Shown: positions 48,646 to 60,519 of the stretch, piece after piece | Numbering within the stretch: the stretch's first letter is position 1 | Layout: each line of letters starts with the position of its first letter | From: Diphasiastrum complanatum | Taxonomy: Eukaryota > Streptophyta > Lycopodiopsida > Lycopodiales > Lycopodiaceae | Reading direction: 5' to 3' | Assembly: GCA_029204225.1 (NCBI GenBank) | Contig: CM055097.1 | Coordinates: forward strand, 71,653,952 to 71,717,951 | DNA length: 64,000 nucleotides | Program-made: the position numbers and the translations under genes | The notes under the pieces: model-generated | Told to the model about the DNA's origin: nothing | What the model saw: only the letters and a program-made list of their open reading frames with translations | Database searches by the model: none

Positions 48646-49329
48646 TGTAGTGGCTAAAAAGGTCAAAAACTAGTTTTCTATACATATGACACATGACATC
48701 AATCTATTGATTGCATGAGTCATATCCTTTGGTTAGGTGTCATATCACATGTGTAAAGGACAACTCACATGTGTGGAATAAGCTGAAGTAGACGAATTTT
48801 GACTTCTAAAAGATTTCCAAGTAGATTTCCATATAAAAAAAAAATGGACCAAAAGTGTTCAAAATAGAAGGTTCTGTCCAAGTGTCAGTTTTGCATGATG
48901 AATTATCATATGACAAAGCACCTTGACACATGTGGGCGCAGAGGGATGATCAGTACCACAAGCTCTCACTTATTGTATATATAGAGCCACATTTGGTCAT
49001 AATCAATGTGAGACACCAAATTTGGTTTTGGAATCAATTTTGAGTGATTCTTTTCATTTGTCTACATTTGTTTTGATTGTTTTGAGGTGCTATCAATGTG
49101 TACTTGATTTCCAGGTTGGAGTTCGTACTCAGACAGGGTTTCACATGTGGGAAACCATAAAGTACACCTACCTTCAATTAATGATTGTTCTTGTTAGGAT
49201 TTTGTGTTTAAAATTGATCTAGATTGATTTTAATCTCAAGTAGATTGATAGATCAAGTAATCTGACAACCAATCTCTTTTGAGGATCAGATTAGGATCCA
49301 CTCTTGCTCCGTTTTGTACTTTTTTCACA
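48646..49329 (+). repeat. 5' LTR of N1 (684 bp)
   Basis: Starts TGTAGTGGCTAAAAAGG and ends TTTTTTCACA. TTGTATATATAGAGCC near 48973 is the TATA box. CACATGTG occurs twice (near 48748 and 48769) and a related ACACATGTGGG near 48926. Confidence 0.85.
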
Positions 49330-49342
49330 TGGTATCAGAGCC
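49330..49342 (+). promoter_or_regulatory. Primer binding site of N1
   Basis: TGGTATCAGAGCC, a perfect initiator tRNA-Met primer site immediately after the LTR end. Confidence 0.95.
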
Positions 49343-50311
49343 TAGTACATGGGGTTTTGTTGAAATTGATAGGGTTAATCCAAATCAAAGCCAAAATTAG
49401 CAGTTTTTTGGAAACTAGTCAAATTTTGTGTAAGGAGTTGGATTTGATATCCTCAAAATTTTTGGTCCAGATCTTGTTGTGGGCTGTAAGAACCCTTTTC
49501 ACACGTGTGAGGCCGTACAGCTCCGGTTTTGACTAAGAAATTTAAAAAATTTGTGGAATTTTACTCAGATACCCAATTTGAGTGATTTTTGGTGCAATAT
49601 CAAGCATTTTCTATAGAGAATCTAATCCCTTCATTAGTTTTTGGATAAGATCAGCCAAGAAATTAAATTTGAAGCTTGAATTAGGTGCATTAATTGATCA
49701 TCTCTGATTTTTTGAGTGCATGTTGAAGTTGAGAGAGATTTTGCTAAAAATCATAGATTAAGGAGTGATATGCAAGGTGAGAGGTTGAAATCCATTGTAC
49801 TATCACTCTAGATTTGTTCAAGAGTGATAGGGTCAAAATTAGAAGCATCAATTTGCTAGAAAAACTCTTTGGATCTGTCCTCCAAGTGAAACCTTTGAGA
49901 GTTTCTAGTGCATATAGAGCATATATGCAAATCTTTTGTAGAATTTGACATAGATTGGCTTCAATTAAAAGTTCTATAAAAGAGATTGAGATCCAAGTCA
50001 CATTATTCAATCCTATTCAATTTGTTTGAGTGTTTGTGTGGTTTGGAAAGAGTCATTAAGGTGTCTATGGCAAATGTGTAGAGAGAGATCCAATTTTCCA
50101 AGAGCTCATTCCTTTGTAGAAGACAAGATCTAGAAGCTCATTTTGTGTTGTTATTGGTGGAGAATTTGTATTCTCCTAGGTGATTAAATCTTTCCAAGTG
50201 ACATTAGCTCTTTGAAGCACAATAACTTAGTGAGAAAAATCACAACTTTTGATTTTAAATTTCATTCAAAGTCTTAAGAGGTAGAGTAATTTGTGGAATC
50301 CAATAGGGGTG

Positions 50312-51674
50312 ATTGAATCAATTTATTGAGTAAAAATTGACAGAGTATGTATGAAACTCAAATTAGTTTTATTCAGCTTTCTTTGTGAGAGTGTGAGGGT
50401 GAATTTGAGATCCCATTGGATGTCTATAATGAGGAGGAATCCATATTTGAGTATTCATGCATGGTTGAGATCTTAGTGAATCTCTAGTTGTCTAATTTTT
50501 TAAGTTTTGTGAAAAATTGGTGGTATAGTTTGTTGTCAAATCAAATCAAATTCATTCTAAATCTCAAGTGTGAGATTATTTGGGTCAAGAGTGAGTCCAA
50601 AAGAAGTGATTAAGTTTGATTTTCATGTATTTGAAACAAAACCCATCTTTTGTTCAAGAATCTCAAGTGTTGAGAGAACTAGTCAAGTGAAAAGGAAAAT
50701 CTAGGTGTCAAATCTTTTTCATATCCATTTCAACTTTCAAAAGAAAGAGTCATTGGTATTTGATGAGTCCAATAGGAGATTGGATCTGATTTCTTTTGTG
50801 ATTTGATTCAAAGATTATGTGCTTTTGTCTTAGTGATCAAAGCAAAGTTTCCAAGTGACTAGTCATTAGTGTGAAGATTGATTCTTAGGTTTGTGAGCTA
50901 GATCTTTTGTAGATCCTTCTAGATTGTTGAAGATGTTCAAATCTAGTCTCTTGAAAGTCACAAATTACATTTGTAGAATCATATCACAGGTTTGAATTCA
51001 ATTTGTTGAGCAAAAATTGACATAGAACGTATGAAACTCAAATTAGTTCTATTCAAACTTTCTTTGTGAGAGTGTGAGGGTCAATTTGTGATCCCATTGG
51101 ATGACTAGAATGAGGAGGAGTCCATATTTGAGTATTCATGCATGGTTGAGATCTTTGTGAATCTCTAGTTGTCTAAATTTTTAAGCTTTGTGAAAAATTG
51201 GTGGTATAGTTTGTTTTCAAATCAAATCAAATTCATTCTAAATCTCAAGTGTGAGATTATTTGGGTCAAGAGTGAGTCCAAAAGAAGTGATTAAGTTTGA
51301 TTTTCATGTATTTGAAACAAAACCCATCTTTTGTTCAAGAATCTCAAGTGTTGAGAGAACTAGTCAAGTGAAAAGGAAAATCTAGGTGTCAAATCTTTTT
51401 CATATCCATTTCAACTTTCAAAAGAAAGAGTCATTGGTATTGAATGAGTTCAATAGGAGATTGGATCTGATTTCTTTAGTGATTTGATTCAAAGATTGTG
51501 TGCTTTTGTCTTAGTGATCAAAGCAAAGTTTCCAAGTGACTAGTCATTACTGTGAAGATTGATTCTTAGGTTTGTGAGCTAGATCTTTTGTAGATCCTTC
51601 TAGATTGTTGAAGATGTTCAAATCTAGTCTCTTGAAAGTCACAAATTACATTTGTAGAATCATATCACAGGTTT
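50312..51674 (+). repeat. ~681-bp tandem duplication inside N1
   Basis: Copy 1 is about 50312-50993 and copy 2 about 50994-51674. Shared runs include GAAACTCAAATTAGTT, TTTGTGAGAGTGTGAGGG, GAGGAGGAATCCATATTTGA and the end TGTAGAATCATATCACAGG. Only scattered substitutions separate them, so the duplication looks younger than the LTR divergence suggests for the whole element, or was homogenised. Confidence 0.9.
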
Positions 51675-51682
51675 TTATTCAC

Positions 51683-53424
51683 ATGGCATCAATAGGTGGC
51701 ATCCTATTGAAGGAAAGAAAGGATCATGAGTGCAACCTTTGTGGCAAGGGAGGATATTTTTTCTCAAGATGCTACAAAAAAAAGACCAATCCATTCAAGG
51801 AGAACCAAAGCAAGGGGGCCGAGATGAAGGATGGAGCTTCAAGTTCAAAATGCAAATACAAGAAGGACAAGTCCTAAGAAAGGTGTTTCTTTTGTGGAAA
51901 GGTGAATGAGGCTTGGAGTCTCACAAAGACCTGCAAGATTTGTCTTCAAGAGTCCGTCACAACACATGTCAAATCTTTTGAAATTTTTCATTTGGAAGTG
52001 CATTGTTTGGTTCAAGATGCAAAGATAGATGTCACTTTCATGAAAGTACCTTGGATTTATTTTATGTCCTTGGAAAGTATTTTGCTTGGAACTTTGGACA
52101 AGTTCAAACTTATTGTTATTATCCAAGAGAAATCAATCAAGAATAAGGAGCAATCACAAAATGAAAATAGTTTTATTTATGCTCTCATGCCAACTTATGA
52201 AAAACCATTTTGCTTTGAAGAGATTTTTGTATCTCAAAGGTGGATTAAGACAATACTAGTTGAGTGTGATGCCTTAAAAGATAGCAAAATATGTTTTTTC
52301 CTTGTAAGCTTACATAAGCTATGAAGCCAAGGAAATGGAAATATCTTCATAATGTAAGATCTTTTGGTGTCAATAAGATCATGAATGATGTGCTCATTCA
52401 TGAAGATGAAAATTGTAAGTTTTCAATCTTAAAGGCAAGTTGTAAACTTCTTATGAGAATAAGTGAAGCATCCAAAGTGGACACTTATATCCATAAGCAA
52501 GTAGTTAGCCTTATTGAGATGGAAATACCTTTTGATTTCAATATTGAAAAATTATGCCAAGTTGTGGTGATTTTTGGACTTATGTTTCCAGCATAAGTAA
52601 TCTTGATAATCATAGGAAGTGCATATTGAATGGTCATACTTGTGGTGATCATTATGGGACATGGAGGTCTCGGATTTCCATAAAAAAGGAGCACCATGAA
52701 GAGGATCTTAAGGAGTCATCTCAAGGTTCAAATGTGCCAAGAATTGAGGAGGAGAATCCTTCTCAAGGTTCAAGTGTGCCAAGGATTGAGGAGGAGAGAA
52801 CTTCTCAAATTGTGATTCCAAAAATAAACTCAAGAAATATGGTTGAATCCATGTGGCTCACATTTCAAGGGAAAGAGGAGCATATCTCATGTGGTATACA
52901 TCTCATACTTACTTCTCCTATGTCATTTGATAAATCAAGTTGCTTTAGTGAAATCATTGCATCTCAAAATGGGAGTAAAGCCATACTAGTTGAGTATGAA
53001 ATCTCTCTTAAATATAGATGATGTTCTTAAAAGATTGAGATTGATTTTAAATCAATTAGAAAGCAAATGGTTATTTCATCAAATGTATGCTGTTGAGTCA
53101 TGCAAGAGCAAAAGTGATTTGTTCACTCATAGTTTGAAAATTTGCATTGAGGCAAACTGTAAACTCTTTATGAGAGTAAGTGAATCATCTTCTAAAGACA
53201 CTTATCTCCATAATGAAGTATTTATCCTCATTGGATCTGAGATTAGCATGGTAAACAAGCATGAAGATATGATGCAAACACTTTGTTATTATAGCATGCA
53301 TAGTCTTGCCAATTTGGATGAGTCTAATTCTCTAGATCGTGGTAACATGATGTTAGATCTTTGTGATCCTAATAAATCAAGAAGAAATCTTTATTTTCTC
53401 ATGAAGGAGCATGCACTTGAATAA
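51683..53424 (+). pseudogene. N1 internal ORF: CCHC-like motif plus two diverged repeats
   Basis: Starts MASIGG at 51683, close in position and wording to the MASINAY start of element B's gag. A zinc-knuckle-like CNLCGKGGYFFSRC follows, with Tyr for His. A TAA at 51875 interrupts; the same frame then continues with RCFFCGK to a TGA at 52322. Two later pieces continue in other frames to 53424. Within them two segments resemble each other: about 52206-52596 and about 52939-53310 (ILVECDALK versus ILVEYEISL; CKLLMRISEAS..DTYIHKQV versus CKLFMRVSESS..DTYLHNEV). They are separated by a short tandem VPRIEEE repeat near 52735-52800. No known domain was recognised in the repeated part. It is broken now, but the repeat structure implies past coding selection. 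Confidence 0.55.
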
Positions 53425-53578
53425 GGAGCAAGTCTCAAAGTGCAAAAATAAGCTTGGTAGAGGCCAAAGATCTTGTATGTAGATAAACAAACATGTGTGG
53501 AGCCTGTTCCCATGTGTGAAAATAGTGTACTTGTCATGTACATAATCATATAGGTTGTACATATGATTTAATTCAAGT

Positions 53579-53902
53579 TTTAGTGGCTAAAAAGACCAAA
53601 AACTAGTTTTCTAGACATATGACACATGGCATCAATCTATTGATTGCATGAGCTACATCCTTTGGTTAGGTGTCATATCACATGTGTAGAGGACAACTCA
53701 CATGTGTGGAATAAGCTCAAGTAGATTTCCATATAGAAGGAAAATGGACCAAAAGTACTCAAAATAGAAGGTTTTGTCCAAGTGTTAGTTTTACATGATG
53801 AATCATCATATGACAAAGCACCTTGACACATGTGGGATCAGAGGGATGATCAGTACCACGAGCTGCCACTTATTGTATATATAGAGCCACATTTGGTCAT
53901 AA
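53579..53902 (+). repeat. Truncated 3' LTR of N1
   Basis: Matches the first ~355 bases of the 5' LTR with about 20 substitutions and a 33-base deletion between AAGTAGA repeats. Identity stops at GGTCATAA, about 20 bases beyond the TATA box. The next base belongs to gypsy RNase H on the minus strand. Confidence 0.85.
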
Positions 53903-55130
53903 GTATAAAATGCAAAATGCGTTTCCATGAGGTAGTGACGAAATTTTCGAACAGAAAAATCATGGCTAACGCTCCACGTTCTGTTGTTGAATAATTATTC
54001 TTCGGATCTATAAGCTGTCTGCTTGCAAATCGTATAGGATAATCCTTTTTATAATCACCCGACTGCGTCAAAACTGATCCGATGACGTATTTTGAGACAT
54101 CCGTATGAGCATGAAATTCTATCGTCCAATTTGGAGAACATAGTATTGGTGCTGAAGTTAATGTTGTTTTTAACTTTTCAAAGACTTCTAACACCTCTAC
54201 TATCCAAATAGGAACAATAGTCAGTTTGTATATAGGTCGTGCTAAATTCACAAAGAAAATAATAAAAATTCGATAGTAGTTCGCATGACCCGTAAACACA
54301 TGAACTCCACGAATTGTTGTTGGCGGTGGCAATGTCAAAATAACCTTGATCTTAGAGTAATTTGTGGCAATACCATGTCTCGATATCACATGTCCAAGCA
54401 CAACTCCGTGGGAAACCCATATATGACATTTTTCTGGATTTAGAGAAATCTGATATTTGCGGCATTTTTCAAATACTTTCTCCAATCGATCCTGGTGGTC
54501 TGTATGTGTACTATGGACTCCCAGGTCATCCAAGTAAATTTCAAGAAATTTCTGCAGATAATCTTTTAAAGCAAATTGCATTACTCTTTGGAATGAACTT
54601 GGTGCATTACAGAGTCCAAACGACATTACTTTGTAAGCATAGGTGTCCCATTCTGTTGCAAAGGCTGTTTTGTGACGATCGGCAGGTGCAATCTTAACTT
54701 GGTTGTAGCCACTAAATCCATCCAAGAAACTATAAGCTTCCGCTCCAGCAAGGCAATCCAAAATACTTTCAGTAAAAGGTAACAGAAAGTGATCCTTCCG
54801 CATCACTTTGTTCAACGCTTTGAGATTCACACAGATTCACAATTTCTCATTTTTCTTAGGAACAGTGACAAACGGTTAAATCCATTCGGTATGCTCGATC
54901 TCATAAATGAAATCGACGTCAAGCAATCGTTGAAGTTCTTTTTTTATCAGGTCCGCAACACTAAGATTACAGCGATAGAACTTTGTAACCTTTGGAACTG
55001 CATCAGGTACTAAAGGTATGGTATGTTCAATCACTGATGTTGAAGTACCCTTCAGATCTTGATAAGTCCATGCAAAGCAATCCTGATACTTAATAAGTAA
55101 CATGCGTAGTGCTTGATACTATTCAGGATT
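53903..55130 (-). pseudogene. Gypsy G2 reverse transcriptase / RNase H
   Basis: Minus-strand pol of a Ty3/gypsy element. The N-terminal part has DCFAWTYQDLKG and LQRLLDVDFIYEIEHTEWI, with stops before VPKK. The palm follows: LNKVMRKDHFLLPF, YSFLDGFSGYNQVKIAP, FGLCNAPSSFQRVM and the catalytic IYLDDLGVHS. The connection (GHVISRHGIA, GHANYYRIFI) leads to RNase H with FHAHTDVSKYVIGSVLTQ and NYSTTERGALAMI. The reading breaks after FENF, and the sequence ends at 53903 inside RNase H at the junction with N1's LTR. Integrase is missing. Confidence 0.9.
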
Positions 55131-56289
55131 AAGTTGTGATCCAACTTGTACAATCTTTTTCGGTTTTCCTGGTTCAGCAAGATTCATTGGCTGCGTCATC
55201 GTAAACCTCTTTCGATTCTGGCACGTGTTCTTCAGATTCACGATGCGCTTTAGGTAACATGATAATTACATCATCCTATGTATAACGTTTAAAATGCTCG
55301 GGCATATCATGCTGAACTAGATCTGCTTGTTCTTTTTCGAAAGGATTTGTCTTGGATCTTCGCTTAGCCTTCTTAGTAGGAATTGATTGTAAAGGTGATG
55401 ACTTCCGAGATGATAAACTCTTCTTTAAAGGTGAAGACTTCCTAGACGATGATGTCTTACTAGAATTTTGACTTGTAGAATCATCCTCGACTTTTCCTTT
55501 GTCTTTATCCAGTAAGGATGGCACTTTCTTTGAATCAATCTTTTGAGGAGAATTTTTTCATTTTAGGATCGTATTATAATGTTGCTTAGCTTGTTTCTTC
55601 GTCATTGATCATGTGATCCTATCTTCCTTCAATACTACTACCTTGGGCGGTTTTATTGTTGGTTCATCAGGAACATTACGCACTCCAAATCTGGTTGGAT
55701 CCATATGATTTAGAATTTGCTCATCTGTAAGTTCAGCATTGCCATCATAAGTCAAGGCATGGCTCACTGGTATGAGATCATGCTCAATTGGATCTGGTAT
55801 AGGTTCTGTTGATATCCAGGCTACATTCAGCACATTCAGTGGAAACGTGATTGGTGTATCCAAAGTTCGATCTAATAAGGAAATCTCACTCAAATATGAT
55901 TCATTATCTTGTTGACACATATATCCTGCTGTATAATCAATCGTTGCAAGAGCTTCATTCCAATTAACAATATCCGTTTGAGAATCGTAATGAACTCCCA
56001 AATATTTCTTTGGTTGGTCACAAGTATAATCCGTTGTTCACGAATCATCATCTTCTTTTTGAACCATTGGTTTGATAGTCCAAGTTGTAGGATTAACTTT
56101 AACTGCACGTTCACGATTTTCAAAAGTGATTTTTCCAGTACCCCAGTTATGAATTACTTGCGCAGCTCATAACCATGGACGTCCCAATAGAACTCGGCAG
56201 ACATTTGGCGCTTCTGGTAAGTCCATCACTACGAAAGTAATGACGAACTGTACTCCCGCAATTCTGACAAGTATATCTTCAACCATTCC
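55131..56289 (-). pseudogene. Gypsy G2 protease to reverse-transcriptase linker
   Basis: Decayed pieces in several frames: an acidic segment 55609-56001 (ending near LNHMDPTRFGVRNVPDE, TIKPPKVVV), a Ser/Lys-rich segment 55276-55524 with a tandem SSRKSSPLKKSLSSRKSSPL-type repeat, and AERPNVCRVLLGRP-like retropepsin remnants near 56170-56215. No separate function is evident. Confidence 0.5.
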
Positions 56290-57493
56290 TCACAGACGAA
56301 CTGTCATTTGATCAACTAGCTTAATAGCAAAAGTAGCATGCTTGATCTTTGTAAGGTCCCATTTTGCACATAGCTTTGTAGAAATCAGATTAACTCCTGA
56401 ACCGCCATCTATCATAGCTGCTTCTTTAGGAAATTGTCTATGCTGTATCGGCAAAGTAATATTCATTTGGTCACGTTCCCAAGCGGCTCCAACATGGAGT
56501 ACTTCATTAGATTTTACAAATCCAGCACAAAAAAGTGGCTCCTGATGGACTTCTGGTTCTTCTTGAGCTAACTTTTGCTCTAAGACTTCTTTTGTTTTTG
56601 GCACCGACTTTAGGAACTCTTCCAATAAAATATTGATCTCGCTAGACAAAATGTTCATGAGCAGTTCTGTTTGCGGTGCTTCCGGTTCAGTCATCTTGAA
56701 GGGTTCTTCATGATGATGTAACTGATCATTCATATCCATACGCAAATTTTTTGGAGGCTGCAATGGTGAAGAATGAACTTCAGCTGTTGTCCTCTTCTTC
56801 TTGCAGATGTTTGATCCACTGCCTCATATGCTGATATCTTCGTTTTTCTGCATTAAGATTTGGATAGACTCCCGATGCTGTCGGTATATCATTCAATGGT
56901 ATAGAATCAGCAGGTACTGGATCCATTACTGGTTCTTTCTGCTTCTGTGCTCTGGTGACCACCATTGATTTATTCGGAGCTGCTGGTCTTCACTTGATTG
57001 TTATCAAATTTACAGGTGTTGTAGCTGGTGGTGTCTTCGGTCTTGCTGGACAGTCTTTATAGCAGTGCCCATAACCACAGTCACGACATAATGGTACAAT
57101 TTTTTTTTTAGTTGGACATTCTGCAACTCTATGATTTTCTCCACATGCAAACAATTCAAGTGGAGCTCTGGTCCAATTTCTAGAGGCTTGTTGTTGAGCG
57201 GCAACATAAATAGCATATTGTTTTGAAGATCCACTTGAAGGTCCACCTTCTTGATCAGTACCATAGTTCCATTGCTTAGCACTTCCATAAGGTTCTGGTT
57301 CCATCAAATTGGCAGGAGGAGCGGAGGGCTTTGGTGGGGCAGATTGTCGAGGTCTAGCTGCTGGATTTCCTCCATATTGTGGTTCTCGATATCCCATTTG
57401 TGCATACCGTTGCTGAATTATCCGAGAGTTGAAGTTGCAAAAAGCAGTCTCATGATCAGGTGAATTACACAGATGACAAACACTGATTTCCAT
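56290..57493 (-). pseudogene. Gypsy G2 gag C-terminus and protease
   Basis: From 57493 downward: CHLCNSPDHETAFC is a perfect CX2CX4HX4C zinc knuckle. A second cluster, CGENHRVAEC and CRDCGYGHCYKDC, has a shortened CX2CX3HX4C. After a frame change (56780-56965, a basic MVVTRAQKQKEP start) comes an acidic stretch with PEAPQTELLMNIL. A retropepsin-like domain follows near 56370-56450: FPKEAAMIDGGSGVNLIS, where the DGGSG loop holds the catalytic Asp. Multiple frame breaks show it is inactive. The knuckle number and DGGSGVN suit plant gypsy elements. Confidence 0.8.
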
Positions 57494-58861
57494 TCATTTT
57501 TTCAATCGAGGACACTCGTTTACTGTGTGATTTCCTGTACAATATTGAATCCATTATATTTGGGTAGATGCAAAAGGGGGGCCCTTCTAACAATGATTAG
57601 ATTGACTTCCTGTGGAGCACCTCCAGGGACAGCTTCAAGGGCAGTCATCTTTACAAATTCAAATTCAGCAGACAATGAGATTGGATCTAGAAAAAACTAT
57701 CTCAGATCAGATCTGCTAGATCTTTTTCACTTCCAAAAAATCTGATTCCATATCTTGAAAAAGATTTCAAAATTCGATCAATCGATACTTCTCAAAAATG
57801 ATAAATCTCTCAGAATCCAAATCAGATTATATCAGATTTGATCCAAAATTTGATAGAGACTTGATCTGGAAAAATAGAAACTAAAAATAGGACTGGCGAA
57901 GGTTCACTAGGCGAAGATTGGCTCGACGAAGGTTCAAAAATGCTATTTTGAGAGAAAAAAACTTCTTGAACAACTTTTATGACAATTTCTTGCAAAATAA
58001 CCTTCGGCGACCTCTCAGATGAAAGATCTGACACAAATAAAACTATGAAAAGTCGGACAAAGGTTTCTGACACAAGGAAATATAGTTTCTGTAGTTTGAC
58101 GAGGATAAAATTCAAGATTTTTTGTGATCTGATCAAGAAGAATCTTTGTCGAACTCAAAAATCATATTTTACTATAAATAGAATGTTCTTTAGACTCAAC
58201 AAAGGTTCTGGTGAAGGATCAAGAGTAATACTGGTATTTTTGCAAAAAAGTGACTTTTTTGGCAAAAATATGACAATATGACAACTGGTCATGTGAAAAC
58301 CATTATATTTTCGGTATTATTCTCCGCCAACCTGGCAATAGATAGATCTGAATTACACCTATGCACAGTGAAACGGGCAAAGGTTCTTTTTTTGTATTTT
58401 TAGAGTTTTGGTGAGTTTTTGGTTTTTTTTTTTACGATTTTTCTGATGTTTCTGAAAATCTGCTGGGAATTAATCTTCGCCCTTCAAATTGAAGGTTTTG
58501 TGAACAAAACCAAGGGTGTCTGCAACTCGGCGAAGGTTTTCTAAAAGAGGGCAAAAAGTTATCAGCTCTGATGACACTTTTTGTTTCTTTTTAACCAATT
58601 CTGACAAATTTGACCGATTTTTGTTGTTTTCTCTGATATCTCAAATCCCAATGATCTTAAGATTGGTGATCTGAATAACTTTCGCTGTTTTATAATCAGA
58701 TTAGATTTCAAAGTATCGAATCCACTCAAATCACGCAAAATCAATCCCAACTAACCCTAAAATGCAGATAGATCTAACACTATTCATGCCACGACAAGAT
58801 GCCTAATGCAAAATATCCATCCAACAATCATGCTGCAAATTGAAAAATTGGCGTAGCTCTC
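57494..58861 (-). other. Leader / N-terminal gag region of G2, heavily decayed
   Basis: No clear gag domain is readable. The plus strand shows scattered copies of GGCGAAGGTT and close variants (57895-57945, 58025-58070, 58375-58390, 58530-58540), hinting at a degenerate repeat in the element's leader. Confidence 0.4.
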
Positions 58862-58879
58862 CAGCATCGGCACCAAAAT
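58862..58879 (-). promoter_or_regulatory. Primer binding site of G2
   Basis: ATTTTGGTGCCGATGCTGG on the minus strand directly follows the LTR end TTTACTACA. It resembles the TTGGCGCC-type primer sites of plant Athila/Tat gypsy elements. Confidence 0.7.
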
Positions 58880-59854
<975 letters not shown>

Positions 59855-60515
59855 ATCAAGTAGTGCCAAAAAATTTTTAATCGCGTAGATCATCGCCAGT
59901 GCTTCCCGCTCTATGGTTGAATAACTTATTTTTGTATCACTGAGCTGTCGGTTTGCAAATCGGATTGGAAAATCTTTTTTGTGTTCTCTTGGCTGGGTTA
60001 AGACTGCTCCAACTGCATACTTCGATGCGTCCATATCCACATGAAACTCAATGGACCAATTGGGTGGACGTAAGATTGGTGCTAAAACTAATGCATTTTT
60101 AAGATTTTGGAAAGCCTTTAGGGCTTTCTCGTTCCAATGTGGATTCAATGTGAGTTTGTAAATTGGTCGGGATAACTCCGCAAAGTCAAGAATGAAGATC
60201 CTATAATAGTTAGCATGACCCATGAAAATGTAGACTTCGCGGATCGTCCCTGGTGGTGGCAGATCAACAATGATCCTGATCTTCGATAGGTCTATGGCAA
60301 TCCCGTGTCTAGATACTATATGGCCGAGAATCAAGCCATGTGTAATCCAAAATTGACATTTTTCTAGATTCAAGGAGATCTAAAAATTGCGACATTTTTG
60401 GAGCACCTTCTCCAAATTGGATAAGTGTTCAGAGTTTGGTCCATGCACGCACAGATCATCCAAGAAAACTTTCAAATTTTTTTGCAAATACTCTGTGAAT
60501 GCCGCCTGCATGACA
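59855..60515 (-). pseudogene. Gypsy G3 reverse transcriptase / RNase H fragment
   Basis: Starts mid-palm just before the catalytic FLDDL (near 60460), with a stop before ISLNLEKCQFWITHG. It continues GHIVSRHGIAIDLSKI, GHANYYRIFI and RPIYKLTLNPHW into RNase H with FHVDMDASKYAVGAVLTQ and YSTIEREALAMIYAIKNF. It ends where the G2 LTR begins. It is close to G2's own pol, so the same family. Its 5' side is joined to copia gag at about 60517. Confidence 0.88.
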
Positions 60516-60519
60516 GTGT

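Larger units (their letters stand above)
48646..53902 (+). mobile_element. Non-autonomous LTR retrotransposon N1
   Basis: A 5' LTR at 48646-49329 is followed directly by TGGTATCAGAGCC. A second LTR copy starts at 53579 and stops at 53902 against gypsy sequence. The 4.2-kb interior has no protease, integrase, reverse transcriptase or RNase H. It holds a long leader-like part with a ~681-bp tandem duplication, then a decayed ORF with a CCHC-like motif. LTR parts differ at roughly 6% of sites plus a 33-base indel, so it is old. It would have relied on enzymes of a copia element. Confidence 0.85.
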
